This document shows, piece by piece, positions 17,015 through 25,957 of a DNA stretch of 64,000 nt. The stretch is from Marinithermofilum abyssi (GTDB taxonomy: Bacteria > Bacillota > Bacilli > Thermoactinomycetales > DSM-45169): NCBI RefSeq assembly GCF_014641195.1, contig NZ_BMHQ01000010.1, forward strand, positions 100,943 to 164,942, read 5' to 3'. Under the pieces are notes generated by a model. That model was not told where the DNA came from and made no database searches. It saw nothing but the letters and a program-made list of their open reading frames with translations. Position 1 is the first letter of the stretch. Each line of letters opens with the position of its first letter. The translations under genes were made by a program, and so were the position numbers.

Positions 17015-19645
17015 ATGAAGTCTTATGTCCTGTTTTTTGATGAAGTGGACCGTTCCAGTCTTCCTTATGTCGGGGGAAAGGGAGCCAATCTGGGTGAACT
17101 GAGTAAGACAGGCTTTCCGGTACCAGGTGGATTCTGTGTGACGACACACGCGTATCAAGACTTTATCGCCACCAGTCCCAAAATGGATTCTTTATTAGAT
17201 GAACTCAATGCAATGAACCCGGATGATTTAAGTCAATTGCGGAAGTTAGGAGAGCGTATTCGCACTCATTTACAACAATTGGAGATCCCCTTCCAGTTGA
17301 GAAATGAAATCTTTCATGCCTGGGAATCGGTGGGGAAAGAGTATGCTTATGCCGTCCGTTCCAGTGCAACAGCTGAAGATCTACCTACCGCTTCTTTCGC
17401 TGGACAGCAGGATACCTATTTGAACATTAAGGGGCAAGATGGACTGATTCAACATATTCGGAAATGTTGGTCATCTTTGTTTACAGATCGTGCCATTTCC
17501 TATCGAGCGAAAAATGGGTTCGATCATCGTCAAGTCTATTTGTCTGTCGTGGTCCAACGGATGGTGAATCCGGAAATATCGGGGATTTTATTTACCGCTG
17601 ATCCTGTGAATGGGAATCGCAAGGTTGTTTCCATTGACGCCAGTTTCGGATTGGGAGAAGCCATTGTATCCGGAATAGTGTCGGCGGATTTGTATAAAGT
17701 GAAAGACGGTCAATTCATTCACAAGAACATATCGGAAAAGAAAATCGCGATATATTCAATACCTGAGGGAGGGACAGTGAAAAAAGAGTTGCCTCTGGAT
17801 CAACAGACCAAACAAGCTCTGACGGACAGCCAAATTTTGCGCTTGGCTGAGCTGGGAAAAAGAATCGAGAAGCATTTTGGCTCTCCACAAGATATTGAGT
17901 TCTGTATTGAAAACGGAAAGATCTTTGTGGTGCAAAGCCGGCCGATCACGTCGCTGTATCCTCTGCCCGACATTCCGCAAGATCCGCTTCGTGTCATGTT
18001 CTCATTCGGCCATGTACAAATGATGACAGATGCCATGAAACCGCTGGGGCTTTCGGTCTTACGAACCATTTTTCCGAAAAAGGTTTTATTCGAAGCAGGA
18101 GGACGTCTTTTTGTTGATCCCACGGAAGTGCTTCGAACCAAGCCGGGAAGAAAAATACTGCCCAAAGCTTTTCATCATTTAGTTGATGAAGGGCTCAGCC
18201 GTGCCATCAGTGAAGTCATTCAGCGACCTGAGTTTCTCCAAGTTCCTCCTAAACCGGGTTTCGTTAAGTCAGCGCGTCGGTTCATGGCCCCCATCATAAA
18301 AGAGGTGTGGAACAATCTTGTCAAGCGTGACCCGAAATTAGCGAAAAGCATAGTTGAAAGCTTTATGCAGAAAAAGTGGACAGAGGTTCGTGAAAAATTG
18401 CAGGGTGTAAGCGGGGCCGGACGCCTGAAAGCCGTTCAAGATCAATTAAGCATTTTGGGAAGGGATGTGTTACAGAACCTCTTTCCTTACGTCATTTGTT
18501 TCCCGATTTCATTCCTCTTGTTAAGGAAAGCGCTTATTCGTTGGATCGGGGATGAGAAAGAACTGTATCAGTTAAATAAATCTCTCCCTGGAAATATCAC
18601 CAGCGAAATGGGCCTACAGATTGGCGATTTGGCCGATCTGGTTCGCGAACTGCCTGAAGTGGAAGAGTATCTGAAACATGCAGATGACCAGACCTTCTAT
18701 GAAGGGCTCTTCAACGTTTATGGAGGGGAGAGGTTTAAACGAGCTTTTGAAGAATTTATCGCCAAATACGGACATAGATGCCCGGGTGAAATTGACCTGA
18801 CGAGGCCTCGCTGGCGTGTGGTACCTGCCCAACTGGTTCCTGCCATCCTGGGACATATGCGCAGCGTGAAGCCGGGAGAACATCGACAAAAATTCATCCA
18901 AGGAGAACAGGAAGCCCAAGAAGCTGCGCGACGGATTCTGGATCATGTGGGACGGGGCAGTTTTAAGTCCAAATGGATTAAACGTCTGATGGAGGTATAT
19001 CGCCATATGGGCGGGCTTCGGGAGCACCCCAAATATCTGTTAACAATGATTTTGGATGAATGCAAAAAAGCCATTATGACCGAAGCGGAGGGACTGGTAA
19101 AGAAAGGGGTTCTACAGCAGTCAGAAGATGTCTTTTTCTTGACTCTTGACGAGTTGATTCAACTCTCCAAAGAGGAGTTTAAACAAGATGTTTTCTCATT
19201 GGTTGCTGACCGCAAAGAAAAATATGAATGGCACCATACATTGAACCCACCCAGAGTGATGACAAGTGAAGGAGAGATGGTAACGGGTTCTCCTAGAAAA
19301 GGAGAGTTTCCCCAAGGAGCGCTTGTTGGAACACCGGCTTCTGCCGGAGTGGTAGAAGGAAAGGCCCGGAGCGTCCTGAAACCGGAAGAAGCCCATCTCA
19401 ATGAGGGGGAAATTCTCGTTGCTCCTCATACCGATCCCGGTTGGACCCCTTTGTTTCAATCAGCCAAAGCATTGGTTACAGAGGTGGGCGGACTGATGAC
19501 ACACGGTGCCGTTGTGGCCCGTGAATACGGTATCCCGGCTGTGGTGGGCGTGGATGATGCGACCAAGAAAATCAAAGACGGGCAGATGATTCGCTTGGAT
19601 GGAAGCCAAGGAGTTGTGGAAATTTTAAGTGATGAAAAAAAGTAA
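17015..19645 (+). CDS. Rph/PEP-synthase family phosphotransferase
   Basis: An 876-residue three-domain enzyme. The N-terminal ATP-grasp-like domain starts VGGKGANLGELSKTGFPVPGGF and includes AVRSSATAEDLPTASFAGQQD and DIEFCIENGKIFVVQSRPI. The central region is variable. The C-terminal swivelling domain has the phospho-accepting His in GGLMTHGAVVAREYGIPAVV. Length and layout fit both rifampicin phosphotransferases (Rph, which phosphorylate rifamycins) and the related YvkC/Pps group; sequence alone does not separate them. The ATG at 17015 with AAAAGGAGA at 16997-17005 is chosen over the frame start at 16940. No rifamycin-associated element is visible upstream. It is monocistronic. Confidence 0.85.
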   Translation: MKSYVLFFDEVDRSSLPYVGGKGANLGELSKTGFPVPGGFCVTTHAYQDFIATSPKMDSLLDELNAMNPDDLSQLRKLGERIRTHLQQLEIPFQLRNEIFHAWESVGKEYAYAVRSSATAEDLPTASFAGQQDTYLNIKGQDGLIQHIRKCWSSLFTDRAISYRAKNGFDHRQVYLSVVVQRMVNPEISGILFTADPVNGNRKVVSIDASFGLGEAIVSGIVSADLYKVKDGQFIHKNISEKKIAIYSIPEGGTVKKELPLDQQTKQALTDSQILRLAELGKRIEKHFGSPQDIEFCIENGKIFVVQSRPITSLYPLPDIPQDPLRVMFSFGHVQMMTDAMKPLGLSVLRTIFPKKVLFEAGGRLFVDPTEVLRTKPGRKILPKAFHHLVDEGLSRAISEVIQRPEFLQVPPKPGFVKSARRFMAPIIKEVWNNLVKRDPKLAKSIVESFMQKKWTEVREKLQGVSGAGRLKAVQDQLSILGRDVLQNLFPYVICFPISFLLLRKALIRWIGDEKELYQLNKSLPGNITSEMGLQIGDLADLVRELPEVEEYLKHADDQTFYEGLFNVYGGERFKRAFEEFIAKYGHRCPGEIDLTRPRWRVVPAQLVPAILGHMRSVKPGEHRQKFIQGEQEAQEAARRILDHVGRGSFKSKWIKRLMEVYRHMGGLREHPKYLLTMILDECKKAIMTEAEGLVKKGVLQQSEDVFFLTLDELIQLSKEEFKQDVFSLVADRKEKYEWHHTLNPPRVMTSEGEMVTGSPRKGEFPQGALVGTPASAGVVEGKARSVLKPEEAHLNEGEILVAPHTDPGWTPLFQSAKALVTEVGGLMTHGAVVAREYGIPAVVGVDDATKKIKDGQMIRLDGSQGVVEILSDEKK

Positions 19646-19859
19646 GCGTTCGACTCACGGGAATTCTATTGGGGGCGGCGGCGAACATGATGATGCAAAC
19701 CGTTGTAAGCGTTTTATGAGACGCTCAAAGCGAAAGGGATCAACTGTGGCATCCGTCGGGAGCATGTCAGAGACCTTGATGCTGCCTGTGGACAGTTACG
19801 AAGCAAATAAATCAAAAAATGCCACCCTTCGTTAGGTTACTTAGTTCGTAAACTTCACT
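19646..19859 (+). other. 3' untranslated region of the phosphotransferase gene
   Basis: No gene seen. A 68-codon frame starting at 19629 overlaps the end of the phosphotransferase gene and has low-complexity content, so it is not called. Confidence 0.4.
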
Positions 19860-19919
19860 CCCCTTTACACGGAACGGAAAGATCAACCGCTAACCGTGTA
19901 AAGGGGTTCTTTATTTTTT
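19860..19919 (+). terminator. strong terminator after the phosphotransferase gene
   Basis: A 13-bp perfect stem CCCCTTTACACGG/CCGTGTAAAGGGG encloses a 21-base loop and is followed by TTCTTTATTTTTT. Confidence 0.93.
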
Positions 19920-19962
19920 GGCATAGCGCAATCAATGAGTGGGGACACAAGCATGCTATCTA

Positions 19963-19991
19963 TTGACCAGAGTGGTCGATAGGAGTATACT
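19963..19991 (+). promoter_or_regulatory. sigma-A promoter of the TetR-ABC operon
   Basis: TTGACC (19963-19968) and TATACT (19986-19991) with a 17-base spacer. Confidence 0.85.
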
Positions 19992-20012
19992 GAAATAGAC
20001 CGATGTGGTCTA
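19965..20012 (+). promoter_or_regulatory. twin TetR operators
   Basis: Two related palindromes share GACC...GGTC half-sites: GACCAGAGTGGTC (19965-19977), overlapping the -35 box, and TAGACCGATGTGGTCTA (19996-20012), at the transcription start. Their centres are 33 bases apart, about three helical turns. They are the obvious binding sites for the regulator encoded immediately downstream. Confidence 0.85.
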
Positions 20013-20032
20013 CCTGTTTTTTCAAGGAGGGA

Positions 20033-20662
20033 TTGGCGATTACCAAGACATTTTCTCAATTAGAGCCCTCAAAACAACAGAGAATTATCAATGCGGCACT
20101 GGCAGAATTTGCAGAGTATGGCTATGAGCAGGCTTCAACAAATCGAATCGTAAGGGAAGCTGGGATAGGTAAAGGCATGCTTTTTTACTATTTCAACAGT
20201 AAAAAAGAGCTGTATCACTATTTAATTGACTATGGTTTAGATTTCCTTATCAATGAGTACCTTAGCCTTATTGATGACCATGAACCAGATTTCATTGAAA
20301 GATACAAACAAGCCGCGCGAATCAAAATGAAAGCCTATGCTAAGAACCCTCATGTTTTTCATTTTTTAGGGAGCATCTTGCTTAATCAAGAGGTTGAATT
20401 ACCTGACGATTTAGCAAAACGGCTTGCAGAAATAAAAAAACTGGGTCACTCCAAGATATACGACCATATTGATCAAACGTTATTTAGAAATGATGTGGAT
20501 GCTGACAAAGTGTTTAAGATTATTCGTTGGGCCATGGAAGGGTATGAGAAAGAGCTGCTGGACCGTCTTAAAGGTCAGAAGCTTTCATCCATCGACTTCA
20601 AGCCTTACTGGGATGAATTTTATGAATATCTGGATATATTAAAAACGAGTTTTTATAAATAA
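20033..20662 (+). CDS. TetR family transcriptional regulator
   Basis: A 209-residue repressor with an N-terminal helix-turn-helix domain (RIINAALAEFAEYGYEQAST, then NRIVREAGIGKGMLFYYF) and a ligand-binding C-terminal domain. The start is uncertain. The frame opens with ATG at 20003, but that overlaps the operator and ribosome-binding site. TTG at 20033 lies only two bases after AAGGAGGG, while a rarer ATT at 20039 has better spacing. It heads an operon with the two ABC exporter genes and very likely represses it until a drug-like ligand binds. Confidence 0.9.
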   Translation: MAITKTFSQLEPSKQQRIINAALAEFAEYGYEQASTNRIVREAGIGKGMLFYYFNSKKELYHYLIDYGLDFLINEYLSLIDDHEPDFIERYKQAARIKMKAYAKNPHVFHFLGSILLNQEVELPDDLAKRLAEIKKLGHSKIYDHIDQTLFRNDVDADKVFKIIRWAMEGYEKELLDRLKGQKLSSIDFKPYWDEFYEYLDILKTSFYK

Positions 20663-20676
20663 GGGGAGGGTTGACT

Positions 20677-21594
20677 GTGGCAATCTTAGAAGCCCGTCGC
20701 TTAACAAAGAAATTTGGTCATATTACCGCCTTAGATGGTGTGGACTTAGAAGTGAACGAAGGGGAAATTTATGGTTTTATCGGGCCAAACGGTGCGGGAA
20801 AATCGACAACGATCCGTATATTGCTTGGGATCATCAAAGCGGATGGGGGTGAAGCCAACATATTCGGCAAAGATGTTTGGCAAGATGCTGTTGATATTCA
20901 TAAGCGCATTGCCTATGTGCCAGGGGATGTCAATTTATGGCCCAATCTTACAGGGGGGGAGGTAATCGATTTATTTGTCAAGTTACGTGGAACGAAAAAC
21001 AAGAGTCGCCGGGATGAACTCATTCAAAAATTCGACTTGGATCCATCTAAAAAATGCCATGCGTATTCGAAAGGGAACCGGCAAAAAGTGGCTTTAGTTG
21101 CGGCATTTTCAGCGGATGCGGACCTGTATATTTTAGATGAACCAACATCCGGTCTGGATCCACTGATGGAAAGAGTGTTTCAGGAGTGTGTCATGGATGT
21201 AAAAAGAGAAGGTAAAAGTGTATTGCTTTCAAGTCACATTTTATCTGAGGTTGAAAAATTATGTGACAAAGTTGGTATTATCAGAAAAGGAAAAATCATT
21301 GAGACGGGAACGTTAAGCGAACTCCGCCACTTGACGCGCACAAATTTGCTTGTGGAGACGAAGCAGCCCATTAAGTCTCTGGGTGAGTTAAAAGGTGTGT
21401 ATGATATTACGGCACAAGGTCAGGCCGTTAAGTTCCAAGTCGATACGGAGGAATTGGACAGTGTCATAAGATATGTAAGTCAGTTTGGAGTGATCAGATT
21501 AGAAAGTGCGCCACCAACGCTTGAAGATTTATTTATGCGCTATTACGAAGGAGAGGCGCATGCTGAACGGGCAGGAGCGGGAGGTGCGTCATAA
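20677..21594 (+). CDS. ABC exporter ATP-binding protein
   Basis: The 305-residue ATPase has Walker A GPNGAGKST near residue 39, the Q-loop region, a degenerate signature YSKGNRQKVALVAAFS, Walker B ADLYILDEPTSGLD and an H-loop in LSSHILSEVEK. The C-terminal extension is typical of DrrA-type drug-export ATPases. GTG at 20677 is favoured over TTG at 20671 because of the spacing from AAGGGGAGGG (20661-20670). It overlaps the permease gene by one base (TAATG). Confidence 0.93.
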   Translation: MAILEARRLTKKFGHITALDGVDLEVNEGEIYGFIGPNGAGKSTTIRILLGIIKADGGEANIFGKDVWQDAVDIHKRIAYVPGDVNLWPNLTGGEVIDLFVKLRGTKNKSRRDELIQKFDLDPSKKCHAYSKGNRQKVALVAAFSADADLYILDEPTSGLDPLMERVFQECVMDVKREGKSVLLSSHILSEVEKLCDKVGIIRKGKIIETGTLSELRHLTRTNLLVETKQPIKSLGELKGVYDITAQGQAVKFQVDTEELDSVIRYVSQFGVIRLESAPPTLEDLFMRYYEGEAHAERAGAGGAS

Positions 21595-23198
21595 TGTCCA
21601 AACAATTATATGCGCATACGGAGAGGCTGTCTCGGTTTATCATCCGGCGAGACCGGATTCGTATCCCCATATGGTTATTCTCCTTAACCATCGCGTCTGT
21701 TGCCACTGCGCTAGCGCTTGCGAATCTGTATCCTAACCAAGAAGAACGTCAGGCCATTGCTAAAACAATGATCAATCCGGCGACAACAGCTATCGTCGGT
21801 CCCGGTTACGGATTGGATCATTATACATTGGGCGCGATGATGGCCCATCAAATGTTAGGGATTACTGCTTTCGTTGTCGGCATTATGAGTATTTTACTCG
21901 TCGTGCGCCATACGCGTGCGGATGAAGAACATGGTCGGATTGAAATCATTCGGTCATTGCCGACGGGACGTCTATCCCATTTGACGGCCACGATTTTGGT
22001 CGTATGTGGGGTTAATGTGCTGCTGGCATTCATGCATGGCTTTGGTTTATATCTGTTGAATATTGAAAGTATGGATCTTGAAGGATCACTATTATATGGG
22101 GCTGCTTTAGGGGCGACTGGCCTATTCTTTACAGCGATTGGGGCGTTTTTTGCACAGCTGTCTGACAGTTCGCGTGGCACGATTGGCTTGTCATTTGCCG
22201 TGCTGGGTCTCGCGTATTTGATACGTGCGGTTGGTGATGTGAGTAACCAGACGCTTTCATGGTTTTCACCGTTTGGCTGGGTACAAGGGACAGAAGTCTA
22301 TGTCAATAATTACTGGTGGCCAATCTTTTTGACAGTCGGGATTGCATTCGTATTTATTATTTTGGCCCTTTATTTAAATGTGAGACGTGATTTGGAATCT
22401 GGATTTTTACCTTCCAAACCCGGCAGGAAGCACGCATCGTCATTTTTGCTCAGTCCGTTGGGTCTCAATTTACGGCTACAGCGCACCGGGTTATTGGCTT
22501 GGTCGATTGGTTTGTTTGTATTCGGTGCGACATATGGGTCCGTGTTAGGCGATACAGAGTCATTTTTTGAAGAGGTAGAAATCATGCAAGAGCTGTTGAG
22601 GCCAAAGGAAGGGGTTTCTTTAACCGAACAATTTTTAACCTTGTTGATGACGATTATTTCAATGGTATGTACCATTCCAGCGCTGATGGCCATGTTTAAG
22701 TTGAAAGGGGAAGAGAAAAACAACCGAACCGAGCATGTATTAGCCCGCGCGGTGTCTCGAACACACCTCATGAGCAGCTACTTTATCATTTCGTTGGTCA
22801 GCGGATTCGTCATGCTCTCCATTGCGGCGCTGGGGATGGGGATTGCCGCAACAACCGCCATGGATAACGGCATCGCGTTGAGTATGTTTATGAAAGCCGC
22901 ATGGGTTTATTTGCCGGCGATATGCGTGATGATTGGAATTGCCGTGTTCTTGATCGGGGTGGCCCCAAAGTTGACTGGTTTAACCTGGCTATATTTGGTT
23001 TATTCCTATGTCGTCGTGTATTTAGGCGGATTGTTCCAATTTCCAGATTGGATGGCTAAGCTCTCTCCCTACGGTCATATTCCGAAATGGCCAATTGAAG
23101 ACATGGCATTTACCCCGGTTGCCATGCTGACAATGATAGCGCTTGTGTTGATCGGCAGTGGATATATTGGATACAACAAACGGGATATTGCAGGATAA
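21594..23198 (+). CDS. ABC-2 type exporter permease (polyketide-antibiotic exporter-like)
   Basis: A 534-residue membrane protein with about twelve hydrophobic segments in two repeats, for example LFSLTIASVATALALANLYP, MLGITAFVVGIMSILLVVRH and LGMGIAATTAMDNGIALSM. The segment HTRADEEHGRIEIIRSLPTGR and its counterpart EEKNNRTEHVLARAVSRTHL mark the internal duplication. This large, duplicated ABC-2 permease class occurs in TetR-controlled systems such as the tetronasin exporter type. With the adjacent ATPase it should form a multidrug or antibiotic exporter. Confidence 0.9.
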   Translation: MSKQLYAHTERLSRFIIRRDRIRIPIWLFSLTIASVATALALANLYPNQEERQAIAKTMINPATTAIVGPGYGLDHYTLGAMMAHQMLGITAFVVGIMSILLVVRHTRADEEHGRIEIIRSLPTGRLSHLTATILVVCGVNVLLAFMHGFGLYLLNIESMDLEGSLLYGAALGATGLFFTAIGAFFAQLSDSSRGTIGLSFAVLGLAYLIRAVGDVSNQTLSWFSPFGWVQGTEVYVNNYWWPIFLTVGIAFVFIILALYLNVRRDLESGFLPSKPGRKHASSFLLSPLGLNLRLQRTGLLAWSIGLFVFGATYGSVLGDTESFFEEVEIMQELLRPKEGVSLTEQFLTLLMTIISMVCTIPALMAMFKLKGEEKNNRTEHVLARAVSRTHLMSSYFIISLVSGFVMLSIAALGMGIAATTAMDNGIALSMFMKAAWVYLPAICVMIGIAVFLIGVAPKLTGLTWLYLVYSYVVVYLGGLFQFPDWMAKLSPYGHIPKWPIEDMAFTPVAMLTMIALVLIGSGYIGYNKRDIAG

Positions 23199-23205
23199 AT
23201 GAAAT

Positions 23206-23230
23206 AACCTCCAGCGATTCGCTGGAGGTT
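23206..23230. terminator. bidirectional terminator between ABC exporter and PTS genes
   Basis: AACCTCCAGCG/CGCTGGAGGTT, an 11-bp perfect stem with a three-base loop. The T-rich tail TTATTTCATTTA is on the minus strand, so it mainly ends the minus-strand PTS-manA operon. Confidence 0.8.
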
Positions 23231-23259
23231 TACCTTTGGGGTTACACCAGCATGACCCG

Positions 23260-24675
23260 CTATGAAACCGGCTTTTTGAGCAAATTGACCACTAGGGAGG
23301 TCACTGCCGTGCCAGCCAGAATCGCTGTGAAAAACATGGGCACGTTCCCCACTGCTTGAACTACAGCTACAATGGGTCCTCCATGTGGAACATTGTCCGT
23401 CACCCCAGTGAGCATGGCGATCACGGACGCCGTCATCGAGCCTGCCATAATGCTGGGAATCACCCGAAGCGGGTCTCCGGCAGCGAAGGGGATGGCTCCT
23501 TCGGTGATGCCAATCAGTCCCATTGCCAGGGCGGCTTTGCCCGCTTCCTGTTCCTCCCGGTGATATTTGCGGCGGGCCAGAAGGGAAGCGAGTCCCATGC
23601 CCAAGGGCGGGGTACAAATCGCGGCGGCAATGGCACCCATGATAAACGTTTGTCCTTCCGCAATCATGGCTGCTCCGAACAGAAAGGCCACCTTGTTGAC
23701 AGGTCCGCCCATATCGAAGGCGATCATCGCTCCCAGAACAAGAGCCAAGAGGACTTTACTGGAGCCTTGCATCCCTTGTAGGAAGCTGTTCAGCGCTTCC
23801 ATCAGTGAGGCGATGGGTGCACCCAGCACAAAGATAAAAAGAATGGCTACCAGTGCGGAGGTTCCCAACGGGATGATCAAAATCGGAACGATCGGTTGGA
23901 TCATGCGAGGGAACGGCAATGATTTGATCCAGCGGGTGATATACCCGGCGATAAAACCGGCCAAAATTCCTCCGATAAAACCTGCTCCGGCTTCGGATCC
24001 GTAAAAGCTGCCATTGGCCGCGATGTACCCTCCGATCATCCCTGGAGCCAAACCCGGCCGGTCTACGATGCTGACCGCGATAAAGCCGGCTAATATAGGG
24101 ACCATAAAAGTAAAGGCGGCTTCCCCCACTTTCTGCATGGAATACCAGAGGGAGTTTTCAGGAACGACGAATCCCTTTGCGGTTGGCTCTCCCCCGAGTC
24201 CGAGGGAAAGAGCGATCAGCAGGCCGCCTACTACCACGAAAGGAATCATGTAGGAAACCCCGTTCATCAAGGAACGGTAGACAGGGTTTTGTCCGCGTGG
24301 ATCTTGCTGACCATGGGCAGGCGGAGTTCCTTCCTGTTGTTCCGTTTCCTTCGGTTTCGTGGCGTATAGGGGGACCTTTCCATTTTTAAACTGTTGGATT
24401 AAATCTTCCGGTTTTCGGATGGCGTCTGCGACCGCACATTGCAGCACTGGTTTCCCCTCAAAGCGATCCATTTCGATGCTTTTATCCGTCGCCAGGATGA
24501 CACCGTCCGCACCAGCGATCTCTTCCGCTTTCAGTTCGTTTTCCACGCCGATGGAGCCCTGGGTTTCCACTTTGATGTCGATGCCTGCTGCTTCGGCTGT
24601 TTTGGCCAGTTTTTCCGCGGCCATATAGGTGTGGGCAATCCCATTGGGACAAGAAGTAACTGCAACAAGTTTCAT
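23260..24675 (-). CDS. mannose/fructose-type PTS EIIBC (ManP-like, lacking EIIA)
   Basis: A 471-residue sugar transporter-phosphotransferase. The IIB domain begins MKLVAVTSCPNGIAHTYMAA with the phospho-accepting Cys9, and the IIC domain from about residue 120 (NPVYRSLMNGVSYMIPFVVV) has many membrane segments and the GITEGAIPFAAGDPLRVIPS motif. It aligns by eye with B. subtilis ManP, but stops after IIC, so IIA must be supplied by another protein; none is encoded nearby. ATG at 24675 (AGAAGGGAT upstream) is preferred to the longer start at 24732, which overlaps manA. Adjacent manA supports mannose as substrate. Confidence 0.88.
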   Translation of the reverse strand: MKLVAVTSCPNGIAHTYMAAEKLAKTAEAAGIDIKVETQGSIGVENELKAEEIAGADGVILATDKSIEMDRFEGKPVLQCAVADAIRKPEDLIQQFKNGKVPLYATKPKETEQQEGTPPAHGQQDPRGQNPVYRSLMNGVSYMIPFVVVGGLLIALSLGLGGEPTAKGFVVPENSLWYSMQKVGEAAFTFMVPILAGFIAVSIVDRPGLAPGMIGGYIAANGSFYGSEAGAGFIGGILAGFIAGYITRWIKSLPFPRMIQPIVPILIIPLGTSALVAILFIFVLGAPIASLMEALNSFLQGMQGSSKVLLALVLGAMIAFDMGGPVNKVAFLFGAAMIAEGQTFIMGAIAAAICTPPLGMGLASLLARRKYHREEQEAGKAALAMGLIGITEGAIPFAAGDPLRVIPSIMAGSMTASVIAMLTGVTDNVPHGGPIVAVVQAVGNVPMFFTAILAGTAVTSLVVNLLKKPVS

Positions 24676-24709
24676 TCTGGATCCCTTCTTCTTTTTTTGT
24701 TCGGCTTTT

Positions 24710-25732
24710 TTAACTGGTAGCGGGTCCATCAACCGGTGATCGCGAATATGATTGCGGTGCTACCATCTCAGCCGTCGTTTTTTGCTCAGGGCAGGAAAGG
24801 ATCCACTCCGATTGCCCGTGAATCTGGAAGGATCCCATTTTCGCCGGAAAAATGAGGTGATCTCCTTTCCGAAAAGGGAAGGAACCGGTTTCACACAGGA
24901 GTTCTCCGTTCCCTGCGATCACGCTGGCCAGCATAAAGGGATGAGGAGAGGGAAAGGCAGCTTCTCCTTGGATGCTCCATTTGAAAACGGAGAAATAGGG
25001 GCTCTTCACCAGATGGACAATGTGCACGCTGGGAAGCCGGGTTGCTTTTTGCTCCATTTGATGTGAATGATGGGGCACTTGGATGACATCCAACGCCTGG
25101 TTGATATGCAGTTCCCGCCGGTTTCCTTTTCCATCCCTGCGGTCGTAATCATAGAGGCGGTAAGTGGTATCCGAGCTTTGCTGCGTTTCCAGCACCAGCG
25201 TTCCGGCACAGAGGGCGTGAATGGTGCCGCTGGGGACGTAGAAAAAATCTCCGGGACGGATCGGGACTTTCCGGAGGAGGGAGGACCATTCCCCCCGATG
25301 AATTTTTTGCTCCAGTTCTTCCCGGGTTTGGGCGTAATGGCCGAAAATCAGCTCGGCCCCAGGCTGGCAATCAAGGATATACCAGCATTCCGTTTTCCCC
25401 CTTTCTCCGTTTTCATGATCATGGGCATAGGCATCATCCGGATGGACCTGAACCGACAGATCTTCGCTGGCATCCAGGATTTTGGTCAGCAGAGGAAAAC
25501 TTTCCCCGGGAAAATGGCCGAAAAGCTCTCGGTGGCGGTTCCACAGTGTGCCCAAGGACATCCCCTGGTACGGTCCCTCCCGAACGATGCTCTCTCCGTT
25601 GGGGTGACCTGAAATCGCCCAGCATTCTCCTGTGTGATCTGAGGGGATGTCATATCCGAATCGCTCCCTTAAAGCAGTGCCTCCCCAGATTCGTTCTTTG
25701 AATACCGGTTGCAGAAATAACGGCGGTTGCAT
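24710..25732 (-). CDS. manA: mannose-6-phosphate isomerase, class I
   Basis: Interconverts mannose-6-phosphate and fructose-6-phosphate with a metal cofactor. The 340-residue protein starts MQPPLFLQPVFKERIWGG and contains the metal-site motif QVHPDDAYAHDHENGERGK near residue 96 and YVPSGTIHALCAGTLVLETQ near residue 166. It is the first gene of a minus-strand pair with the EIIBC, so mannose brought in by the PTS flows into glycolysis. A GAGGG ribosome-binding site precedes the ATG. The promoter region is shared with the divergent ROK regulator. Confidence 0.95.
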   Translation of the reverse strand: MQPPLFLQPVFKERIWGGTALRERFGYDIPSDHTGECWAISGHPNGESIVREGPYQGMSLGTLWNRHRELFGHFPGESFPLLTKILDASEDLSVQVHPDDAYAHDHENGERGKTECWYILDCQPGAELIFGHYAQTREELEQKIHRGEWSSLLRKVPIRPGDFFYVPSGTIHALCAGTLVLETQQSSDTTYRLYDYDRRDGKGNRRELHINQALDVIQVPHHSHQMEQKATRLPSVHIVHLVKSPYFSVFKWSIQGEAAFPSPHPFMLASVIAGNGELLCETGSFPFRKGDHLIFPAKMGSFQIHGQSEWILSCPEQKTTAEMVAPQSYSRSPVDGPATS

Positions 25733-25844
25733 ATCGCTTTTTTCCCTCCTGTCGCGGCTCTAAGCTGCCGTGTTTCCATAGGGATGGGGTGTCTGCGCAG
25801 GAAACAGAAAAGATAGTATATTACCAAAATTAACCCTTGAATAA

Positions 25845-25874
25845 TGCATAGCATATTTGATAATATTTTGTCAA
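25845..25874 (-). promoter_or_regulatory. promoter of the manA-EIIBC operon
   Basis: On the minus strand TTGACA (25874-25869) and TATGCA (25850-25845) are 18 bases apart. The operator half 25881-25899 lies just upstream of the -35. Confidence 0.6.
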
Positions 25875-25880
25875 AACTTA

Positions 25881-25945
25881 TTCAACACTGTTTAAAAAGG
25901 TGGTGAAAAAGCAAAACATCCTTCAGCTGTTTAAACAACGTTGAA
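25881..25945. promoter_or_regulatory. putative ROK-repressor operator pair
   Basis: TTCAACACTGTTTAAAAAG (25881-25899) and the inverted copy CTGTTTAAACAACGTTGAA (25927-25945) match at 16 of 19 positions when one is reverse-complemented. They sit in the divergent intergenic space between manA and the ROK regulator gene. Confidence 0.65.
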
Positions 25946-25957
25946 TCCAAGGGGGCG

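Noticed and set aside
19629..19835. 68-codon frame after the phosphotransferase gene
   Set aside because: Overlaps the preceding gene, biased composition, no domain.
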